DNA from: an uncultured Rhizobiaceae group bacterium
GTDB taxonomy: Bacteria; Pseudomonadota; Alphaproteobacteria; Rhizobiales; Rhizobiaceae
DNA: 12,760 bases
Direction of reading: 5' to 3'
Assembly (NCBI GenBank): GCA_937944075.1
Contig: CALDZZ010000233.1
Coordinates: 1-12,760, forward strand
A program made the position numbers and the translations under genes. Position 1 is the stretch's first letter; each line of letters begins with the position of its first letter. The notes beneath the pieces are model-generated. The model had not been told where the DNA came from. It worked only from the letters and a program-made list of their open reading frames with translations, and searched no databases. Shown here in pieces: positions 7,561-12,760 of this stretch.

Positions 7561-9048
7561 TCACGCATTTCCTGTTGCAGGACGCTCATTACCACGTGCT
7601 TCAAAGGGGAAAACCTTGGATGGATTAAGTATCCATTCAGGGTCAAAGGCAGCACGAACCGCCATCTGCTGATCGAGGTCTTCTTGAGTATATTGATAAA
7701 GCATGAGATCCCGCTTCTCGATACCAACACCATGTTCTCCTGTCAGACATCCACCTGCATCCACACAAAGCTTGAGCAGATCCATACCGCAATCTTCAGC
7801 CTTTTGGGCTTCAATCGGATCATTGATATTATACAGAATAAGTGGGTGCATATTGCCGTCACCAGCATGAAACACATTGGCAACACGCAGACCATAAGAT
7901 TCAACAATGCGAGCTGTTTCGTTGAGAACATGAGGCAATTGGCCCAATGGCACGGTGCCATCCATACAAATATAATCAGCAATGCGCCCTGTAGCACCAA
8001 AGGCTGATTTGCGCCCTTTCCAAATCAAGGCCGCTTCAGTTGCAGATTGACTCTCCTTGACCACCTTTACCTTGTGGCGTTTTGCAATCGTTACGATACG
8101 CGCAAGCATATCATCCATTTCTTCATCAGAGCCTTCCACTTCCACAATTAAAAGTGCGTTTACATCCATGGGATAACCAGCCTTGGCAAAAGCTTCACAG
8201 ATATCGATTGCAGGCTTGTCCATAAATTCAATTGCAACCGGAACAATGCCGGTTCCAATGATATCAGCTACACAGGCGCCTGCATCTTCCGACGTATCAA
8301 AGCCGAACATGACAGGGCGTGCACCCGCAGGCTTTGCGATAAGTCGTACCGTTGCTTCTGTCACAATACCCAGCTGGCCTTCAGAACCACAAATAATACC
8401 CAGCAAATCCAGTCCAGGCGCATCGAGATGTTCGCCTCCAATCTCAACCACAGTGCCATCAATCAACACCATTTTGACGCCCAGCAGGTTATTTGTTGTT
8501 ACACCATATTTAAGACAATGCGCTCCACCGGAATTCATGCCAATGTTTCCGCCAATCGAACAAGCCAATTGCGAGGAAGGATCGGGCGCATAGAAAAATC
8601 CGTCTGAAGCAACGGCATCCGAAATCGATAAATTCGTAGCCCCTGCCTGCACGGTCAGGGTTCTGTTTTCGTAATTGGTATCAAGAATTTTTATCATGCG
8701 GGAGAGACCGACAATCACCGCATCTTCCTGCGGTATGGCACCGCCAGAAAGGGAAGTCCCTGCCCCTCTTGGAATCACCGGAACTCCCTCTTGCGCAAGA
8801 TACTTCAGCACTTGTGCAATCTGCTCGGTCGTTTCAGGCAGAACAACTGCCAAAGGCATGAACCGATAGGCAAGAAAACCGTCTGTCTCAAACGGACGCA
8901 TTTCAGTCTCATTATCGACAACACCTTCACCGGGAACAATTGCCTTGAGCGCGGAGACAATTTCTTCTCGTCTTGCAAGAATTGCCTGATCCGGTTTGGG
9001 CATTTGAATACCGCTGCTTGTTTCAGAAGTCATTTCGGTAGCAGTCAT
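7561..9048 (-). CDS. glcD: Glycolate oxidase FAD-linked catalytic subunit GlcD
   Basis: Catalytic flavoprotein of the GlcDEF oxidase, which converts glycolate to glyoxylate; the family also oxidises D-lactate and other short 2-hydroxyacids. From the chosen start it has 495 residues against 499 in E. coli. The PCMH FAD domain shows PRGAGTSLSGG (93-103) and GGNIGMNSGGAHC (167-179). The C-terminal FAD-oxidase domain shows HAGDGNMHP (394-402) and TGEHGVGIEK (436-445), the histidine-rich active-site motifs of the family. The ATG at 9048 is preferred over nearby ATGs at 9054 and 9060 because a GGAG lies 6 bases before it; a longer frame to 9162 would run through the operator and the regulator start. 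It is the first gene of the seven-gene operon and divergent from the GntR-family regulator. Confidence 0.95.
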   Translation of the reverse strand: MTATEMTSETSSGIQMPKPDQAILARREEIVSALKAIVPGEGVVDNETEMRPFETDGFLAYRFMPLAVVLPETTEQIAQVLKYLAQEGVPVIPRGAGTSLSGGAIPQEDAVIVGLSRMIKILDTNYENRTLTVQAGATNLSISDAVASDGFFYAPDPSSQLACSIGGNIGMNSGGAHCLKYGVTTNNLLGVKMVLIDGTVVEIGGEHLDAPGLDLLGIICGSEGQLGIVTEATVRLIAKPAGARPVMFGFDTSEDAGACVADIIGTGIVPVAIEFMDKPAIDICEAFAKAGYPMDVNALLIVEVEGSDEEMDDMLARIVTIAKRHKVKVVKESQSATEAALIWKGRKSAFGATGRIADYICMDGTVPLGQLPHVLNETARIVESYGLRVANVFHAGDGNMHPLILYNINDPIEAQKAEDCGMDLLKLCVDAGGCLTGEHGVGIEKRDLMLYQYTQEDLDQQMAVRAAFDPEWILNPSKVFPFEARGNERPATGNA

Positions 9049-9054
9049 TGACAT

Positions 9055-9058
9055 CTCC
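9055..9058 (-). promoter_or_regulatory. Shine-Dalgarno site of glcD
   Basis: GGAG on the minus strand, six bases upstream of the ATG at 9048. It overlaps the alternative ATGs at 9060 and 9054, and decides in favour of the 9048 start. Confidence 0.7.
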
Positions 9059-9059
9059 A

Positions 9060-9088
9060 TAAATTGGTAAAATATTATTACCAATTTA
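9060..9088. promoter_or_regulatory. Inverted repeat, likely operator of the GntR/FadR-family regulator
   Basis: A perfect inverted repeat with 11-bp arms: TAAATTGGTAA at 9060-9070 and TTACCAATTTA at 9078-9088, around a 7-bp AT spacer. It sits between the divergent glcD (start 12 bases away) and the regulator (start 29 bases away). The half-sites AATTGGT and ACCAATT equal those I recall for PdhR/LldR-type FadR-family operators, but here GGT and ACC are 11 bases apart instead of 3. A possible plus-strand promoter (TTGGTA at 9064, 17 bases, TAAAGT at 9087) would be covered by it. On the minus strand, AT-rich -10-like bases also fall inside. Binding is inferred, not shown. Confidence 0.7.
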
Positions 9089-9117
9089 AAGTCTGCTTGA
9101 AAAGGCCTGAAAAGACA

Positions 9118-9903
9118 ATGTCCATAAACAAGATGGAAAAAATATTTACGCCTGTGGAACATGGCAAAATTTCACAAGAGGTAGAACTGAAGATTGAAAC
9201 TTTGATTCTGGAAGGCGTTTTACGTGTTGGTGAAAAATTACCCAGCGAACGCGAGCTTTCAAAGTCAATGGATGTTTCACGCCCAATTTTGCGAGAAGCC
9301 CTGGCCTGCCTTGAAAAACGGGGTCTGATTACAATTCGCCACGGGGGTGGTGCCTATATCGCAGATATCATTGGAACCGTCTTTGCTGAACCGGTTGTGG
9401 AACTTATTGGCAGAAACACGAAGGCAAAATCTGATTATCTTGAATACAGGAAGGAAATTGAGAGCCTTACCGCACGCATGGCGGCACAACGTGCCACGGA
9501 TGGTGACATAGCCTTGCTAACCAATATCATGCAGGAAATGCAGGACGCCCATCTTTCAAATGATGCAGAACGTGAAGCAAAGGCGGATGTTGAATTTCAT
9601 TCAGCCATTGGTGAGTGCACACATAATATCATTCTTATCCATACGCTGCGTTCTTGTTACGCCTTGTTTTCTGGCGACGTCTTCTTGAATCGGAACTTGA
9701 TGTACAAGGAAGAAAATTTAAGAGAAGCACTCTTGAACCAGCACAAGACAATTTACGAGAATATTATTGCAGGTGATGCGAACAGTGCAGCCGATGCTGC
9801 TGCAGCGCACATAGAATTCATAGAAACCATAACCAGCGACATAAAACGCAAAAACGGTTGGCAGGAAGTAAGCCAGCAAAGACTGGCGCTTCGCGAAGGG
9901 TAA
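9118..9903 (+). CDS. GntR-family transcriptional regulator, FadR/FCD subfamily (PdhR/LldR/GlcC-like)
   Basis: DNA-binding regulator of 261 residues. The N-terminal winged helix-turn-helix (about residues 20-82) shows the GntR pattern: VGEKLPSERELS, then the recognition helix around VSRPILREALACLEKRGLI and the wing HGGGAYI. The C-terminal all-helical FCD ligand domain (about 105-240) keeps the metal-site pattern Asp157 and His161 in DVEFH, His209 in NQHKTIY and His231 in AAHIEF; metal-dependent FCD domains typically bind small carboxylates such as lactate, glycolate or related acids. The ATG at 9118 is preferred; an in-frame ATG at 9064 would begin inside the palindrome and lacks a ribosome site. 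Divergence from glcD makes it the likely controller of the catabolic operon, and the tungstate transporter follows 80 bases downstream on the same strand. The effector is not determined. Confidence 0.92.
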   Translation: MSINKMEKIFTPVEHGKISQEVELKIETLILEGVLRVGEKLPSERELSKSMDVSRPILREALACLEKRGLITIRHGGGAYIADIIGTVFAEPVVELIGRNTKAKSDYLEYRKEIESLTARMAAQRATDGDIALLTNIMQEMQDAHLSNDAEREAKADVEFHSAIGECTHNIILIHTLRSCYALFSGDVFLNRNLMYKEENLREALLNQHKTIYENIIAGDANSAADAAAAHIEFIETITSDIKRKNGWQEVSQQRLALREG

Positions 9904-9983
9904 TCTCCTTGTCGCATCTTTGCTTGTCCCCTTGCCCGTCTTGTTGTTAAAGGGGCTGAGGTGATTTCACAGGGAAACAAGCC

Positions 9984-10688
9984 ATGAACGATATACTGGA
10001 AGGAATGTTTTCTGCGTTTCATCTTATCATATCACTGGATAAAGACTTGCTGGAAATCATCCTTCTATCCCTGAAGGTAACGCTTAGCGCTGTTTTGATC
10101 GCTTCACTGATAGCGATGCCCTTTGGCGCATGGCTTGCTGTTAGCCGATTTCGCTTTCGAAGAATGACAATTGCTATCCTGAATGCCTTGATGGGTCTTC
10201 CGCCTGTTGTTGTAGGCCTGATTGTTTATATTTTACTGTCACGTTCTGGTCCCCTGGGTGTCTTGAACCTCCTGTTTACACCAACCGCCATGATCATCGC
10301 TCAAGTTATCATCATCACACCCCTTATCGCATCAATCTCACATCAGGCAATTCGTGATCTTTGGGCTGAATACCATGACTTGTTGATTTCGCTGAACGCC
10401 TCAAAAACACAGCGGATATTTACCCTGATAAAAGATGGCAAACGCTCCCTGCTTACAGCTTCCCTTGCAGGGTTTGGACGTGCCATTGGTGAAGTTGGCG
10501 CGATCATGATTGTTGGCGGCAATGTTGACCAGCTTACCAGAACACTCACAACCGCAATTGCGCTTGAAACCGGCAAGGGTGACTTTGCCTTTGCCCTTGC
10601 CTTGGGTTTCATTCTGATTGCTCTCGCCATACTTGTTAACCTGGCAATTCATTCCATATCCAAGACAGAAAGGGCAAGCACATGGTAG
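9984..10688 (+). CDS. tupB: Tungstate ABC transporter permease TupB
   Basis: Inner-membrane permease of 234 residues for a tungstate-specific importer. About five hydrophobic segments are visible near residues 24-52, 64-86, 98-118, 155-178 and 200-224. The cytoplasmic coupling loop (about 138-172, LNASKTQRIF and FGRAIGEVGA) is the EAA-type region that docks on the ATPase; GEVGAIMIVGGN is typical of TupB/WtpB-like permeases. The length matches TupB rather than the longer PstC/PstA phosphate permeases. An AGGGA lies upstream of the ATG. The 80-base gap after the regulator has only a weak 6-bp hairpin (9928-9933 with 9950-9955) without a T-run, so read-through from the regulator is possible. It overlaps tupC by 7 bases. 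Confidence 0.9.
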   Translation: MNDILEGMFSAFHLIISLDKDLLEIILLSLKVTLSAVLIASLIAMPFGAWLAVSRFRFRRMTIAILNALMGLPPVVVGLIVYILLSRSGPLGVLNLLFTPTAMIIAQVIIITPLIASISHQAIRDLWAEYHDLLISLNASKTQRIFTLIKDGKRSLLTASLAGFGRAIGEVGAIMIVGGNVDQLTRTLTTAIALETGKGDFAFALALGFILIALAILVNLAIHSISKTERASTW

Positions 10689-11398
10689 AGACCATCCTGC
10701 CCTTGAAAGTAGAAAATGCACATATAAGCAAACGTGGCAAGACCATCATCGGCCCGGTTACCTTTGACATTACGAAGCAAGGCTTCACGACCATAATAGG
10801 CCCCAACGGTTCTGGAAAAACCACGCTGTTGAAGATGATGCATGGATTGGAACGCCCCAAAGAAGGAACTCTCAACTGGAATTGTGATCTGGAGTTAGCC
10901 CGATTGCATCAGGCTTATGTTTTTCAAACGCCAATACTGCTAAGGCGTTCTGTGATCGAAAACATGATTTACCCTCTTCGGCTCAAGGGCATGAAACACC
11001 AACAAGCCTTTGCGAAAGCAAAAGAATGGCTGGAGCAAATCAACTTGTTGGAAGCATCAGACTTGAGCGCAAAAATACTATCAGGTGGCGAGAAACAAAA
11101 ACTGGCAATTGCCCGCGCCCTTGCGCCAAATCCGGAAGTTGTTTTCCTTGATGAGCCAACCACTAACCTGGATGGAACCTCAACAAGGGAAATCGAAACT
11201 CTTTTGAAAAAAGCAATTCAGACAAAAACAAAAATCATTATGACAACCCATGACATGGGTCAGGCAAAGCGTCTTTCAGATGAGGTCATGTTCGTGTACC
11301 GTGGCAAAATCCATGAGTTTTCAGCAGCCAGCAGCTTTTTCAACAAGCCAGATAGTGTTGAAGCAAAAGCATTTCTGAAAGGAGATATTCTCGAATGA
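10682..11398 (+). CDS. tupC: Tungstate ABC transporter ATP-binding protein TupC
   Basis: Cytoplasmic ATPase subunit of 238 residues that powers tungstate uptake through TupB. All ABC motifs are intact: Walker A GPNGSGKTT (40-48), Q-loop Gln82, signature LSGGEKQ (133-139), Walker B VVFLDEPT (153-160) with catalytic Glu158, and switch His190 in MTTHDMG. There is no C-terminal TOBE/MOP domain of the kind found in molybdate ModC, which agrees with the compact TupC type. It overlaps tupB by 7 bases and tupA by 4 bases (ATGA), so translation is probably coupled. The flanking TupB and TupA set its specificity; alone it could be assigned only as an ABC ATPase. Confidence 0.92.
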   Translation: MVETILPLKVENAHISKRGKTIIGPVTFDITKQGFTTIIGPNGSGKTTLLKMMHGLERPKEGTLNWNCDLELARLHQAYVFQTPILLRRSVIENMIYPLRLKGMKHQQAFAKAKEWLEQINLLEASDLSAKILSGGEKQKLAIARALAPNPEVVFLDEPTTNLDGTSTREIETLLKKAIQTKTKIIMTTHDMGQAKRLSDEVMFVYRGKIHEFSAASSFFNKPDSVEAKAFLKGDILE

Positions 11399-12210
11399 GA
11401 AAGATCATTTTTTCCTTATTCTTGCTCGTTGTCTCAACCATGCCGCATAACCTGCAAGCCGCTGAAGTAAGACTGGCTGTTACCACTTCTTTCAACAATT
11501 CCGGCCTTTCCGATATCCTGTTGCCGGAAATCAAAAAAGATCTTGGCATTGATGTCAGATTGCTGGTTGTGGGTACCGGACAAGCTTTAAAACTGGGAAA
11601 GTCTGGTGATGTTGACGCAATCCTTGTGCATTCGAAAAAGGCTGAACAAGACTTTGTAGACAAGGGTTATGCTACCCACCGCCGTGAAATCATGTTCAAT
11701 GATTTTGTAATCATTGGCCCATCAAACGATCCTGCGCGCATCATCAGCGCCTCATCGGCAAAAGATGCATTTTTGAAAATTGAACAGAACAAAGCCACTT
11801 TCACAAGCAGGGGTGATGATAGCGGCACACACCGCAAGGAGATTATGATTTGGCAATCCGCCGGAAAAAAAACAGATACGTTTGATGCCGAGTGGTATCG
11901 TGCAGTGGGTGCAGGCATGGGCGCCACATTGAATACGGCAAGCGGTATGAATGCTTATGTTATGGCTGACCGTGCCAGTTGGCTCAAGTTTGGCAACAAG
12001 CAAGACCTGAAGCTGCTTTATTCAGGCGACCCGTTACTCTTCAATCAATATGCCTATTTGCCAATAAACCCTCAGATACACGTGCACACAAGATTTAACC
12101 TCGCAATCAAGCTTGAAACCTGGCTTGCGAGTGAAAAAGGTCAGAATTTGATAGGGAACTACAGATTGGGTGGCGAAACACTCTTCACACCAAACGCCAA
12201 CTCAGAATGA
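11395..12210 (+). CDS. tupA: Tungstate-binding periplasmic protein TupA
   Basis: Periplasmic solute-binding protein of 271 residues that captures tungstate with high selectivity over molybdate and delivers it to TupBC. The first 22 residues form a Sec signal peptide (RK, then a hydrophobic core, with likely cleavage after LQA). The oxyanion-binding regions of TupA are present: VTTSFNNSGL (29-38), where the usual TTTS reads VTTS, VGTGQALKLG (59-68), the DAILVHS stretch, FNDFVIIGP (101-109) and SRGDDSGTH (138-146) with Arg139 as the probable anion ligand. This set separates TupA from ModA, WtpA and phosphate PstS. TupA is the last gene of the unit, after tupB and tupC, whereas it is often first. 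Its stop lies 20 bases from the convergent tspO stop, with no obvious terminator between. Confidence 0.93.
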   Translation: MRKIIFSLFLLVVSTMPHNLQAAEVRLAVTTSFNNSGLSDILLPEIKKDLGIDVRLLVVGTGQALKLGKSGDVDAILVHSKKAEQDFVDKGYATHRREIMFNDFVIIGPSNDPARIISASSAKDAFLKIEQNKATFTSRGDDSGTHRKEIMIWQSAGKKTDTFDAEWYRAVGAGMGATLNTASGMNAYVMADRASWLKFGNKQDLKLLYSGDPLLFNQYAYLPINPQIHVHTRFNLAIKLETWLASEKGQNLIGNYRLGGETLFTPNANSE

Positions 12211-12230
12211 ACAGTTAGGCAATAGCGTTA

Positions 12231-12680
12231 CTAAACTTCGGAAGGATTTAACTGTATCATTCTCAAATTAAGCAATGCGGCGATACTGACCCATAGCAGA
12301 TATGGCAGAAATAACAGAGCAGCCAGCTGTGATACCGGATAAGTCACTATTATGAAAGCCGCTATCAAGGCCCAAAGCAAAACGACATCTACCATGCCCG
12401 CTTTCATATTCTTTGCACCAAAAAACAGATAAGACCAAAGGCCATTGACCAGTAATTGCGAAACCCAGATTACAAACGCAAACGTTGCACCCAACCCCCA
12501 AACCAACCAGCCGGCATATCCAATCATGCAGTAAAGAACTGTCCAAACAACCGGAAATGCCCATGAGGGAGGCGTCCATACAGGCTTGTTTAAACTGTCA
12601 TACCACTCACCAGGTTTAAAAAACCCGCCTGTGGCCGCAGCTGCAAGAACAAGTCCGGCGATAACAAAGCCTGACAACAT
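12231..12680 (-). CDS. tspO: TspO/MBR (peripheral benzodiazepine receptor-like) membrane protein
   Basis: Five-helix membrane protein of 149 residues that binds tetrapyrroles and, in purple alphaproteobacteria, influences pigment gene expression. Family motifs are clear: PGEWYDSLNKPVWTPP (23-38) between helices 1 and 2, the VVWTVLY helix, NGLWSYLFFG (79-88) and PYLLWVSIAALLN (126-138). It is slightly shorter at the N-terminus than typical proteins of about 158 residues; the ATG at 12680 has an AAGGAAA about 10 bases upstream, which supports it. It is convergent with tupA and shows no functional tie to the catabolic operon. If the right-edge coding end is real, tspO follows another gene by 42 bases and is probably in its operon. 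Confidence 0.94.
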   Translation of the reverse strand: MLSGFVIAGLVLAAAATGGFFKPGEWYDSLNKPVWTPPSWAFPVVWTVLYCMIGYAGWLVWGLGATFAFVIWVSQLLVNGLWSYLFFGAKNMKAGMVDVVLLWALIAAFIIVTYPVSQLAALLFLPYLLWVSIAALLNLRMIQLNPSEV

Positions 12681-12722
12681 GATATTTGCTTTCCTTAATT
12701 TGCTGTGAAGTGAAGGCTCACC

Positions 12723-12760
12723 TCATGCTTGCTGATTGAGTGCTTCCGCAAAGTTTTCAA
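12723..12760 (-). CDS. Possible C-terminal end of an unidentified protein
   Basis: On the minus strand a frame open from the right edge (first full codon at 12758) ends at a TGA at 12723-12725 and encodes ENFAEALNQQA, a plausible protein tail. The spacing of 42 bases to tspO would suit an operon. A second frame is also open to a TAA at 12695-12697, so the reading is uncertain, and too little is visible to name a product. Confidence 0.3.
   Translation of the reverse strand, partial: ENFAEALNQQA

Noticed and set aside
7557..7733. N-terminal extension of glcE by 59 residues in an open frame
   Set aside because: It lies wholly inside glcD, has no ribosome site and does not resemble GlcE; the ATG at 7556 fits the family start and the 4-base gap after glcD.
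2295..9048. Classical glycolate-to-glycerate pathway (GlcDEF, tartronate semialdehyde reductase, Hyi)
   Set aside because: Glyoxylate carboligase and glycerate kinase are missing, the dehydrogenase resembles LtnD more than GlxR, and otnC plus mgsA do not fit that route. It is kept only as a weaker alternative.
9064..9117. Longer start for the GntR-family regulator at 9064
   Set aside because: The added 18 residues would be encoded by the palindrome and an AT-rich leader, with no ribosome site before them and no family similarity.
9049..9162. Longer glcD start at 9162
   Set aside because: It would place the palindrome and part of the regulator gene inside glcD; the residues are unlike the family, and the start at 9048 has a well-spaced GGAG.
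9928..9955. Possible terminator or riboswitch between the regulator and tupB
   Set aside because: Only a 6-bp stem (CCCCTT with AAGGGG) around a 16-base loop, with no following T-run and no recognisable molybdenum- or tungsten-cofactor RNA structure.
9961..9970. Short palindrome GTGATTTCAC before tupB as a tungstate-regulator site
   Set aside because: Four-base arms are expected by chance, and it does not match any regulator site I can name.

Overview
The window looks like a piece of an alphaproteobacterial chromosome, probably marine and Rhodobacterales-like. I infer this from the style of the GlcDEF, LtnD, DusA and TspO proteins; no rRNA or marker gene confirms it. Coding density is very high, no stretch over 300 bases lacks a gene, and I see no tRNA, rRNA, IS element, CRISPR array or clear rho-independent terminator.

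Layout. Bases 1-2268 hold three minus-strand genes: a TauE/SafE permease that runs off the left edge, a small four-helix membrane protein, and dusA (tRNA dihydrouridine synthase). Bases 2295-9048 are a tightly packed minus-strand catabolic operon, transcribed glcD-glcE-glcF-ltnD-mgsA-otnC-otnI. Bases 9060-9088 hold a perfect 11-bp-arm inverted repeat, which is the likely operator. Bases 9118-12210 are a plus-strand run: a GntR/FadR-family (FCD) regulator, then tupB, tupC and tupA, a tungstate ABC transporter with overlapping genes. Bases 12231-12680 (minus) are tspO, preceded at the right edge by what may be the tail of another minus-strand gene.

How the genes may work together. LtnD, OtnC and OtnI are three of the four enzymes that turn L-threonate (or a related tetronate) into DHAP plus CO2. 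The fourth, the kinase OtnK, is absent. In the interval where ltnD-otnK-otnC-otnI clusters carry the kinase there is a complete methylglyoxal synthase with all recognisable active-site residues. OtnC makes DHAP and methylglyoxal synthase consumes DHAP, so the operon could send tetronate carbon to methylglyoxal and then, via a glyoxalase encoded elsewhere, to D-lactate. GlcDEF, at the head of the operon, belongs to the FAD/Fe-S oxidases of short 2-hydroxyacids (glycolate, D-lactate) and could close that route to pyruvate. This pathway is inference; the gene content and order are seen directly. The kinase would have to come from elsewhere, or be unnecessary. The regulator presumably controls the operon through the palindrome and may share a transcript with the tungstate transporter, which hints at a tungsten-dependent oxidoreductase in the same physiology.

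Base composition changes inside dusA. By hand count it is about 56% GC over 1261-1800 and about 45% over 1801-2280, and the lower value is typical of lines sampled across the rest of the window. This may mark a recombination or insertion boundary next to the catabolic island.
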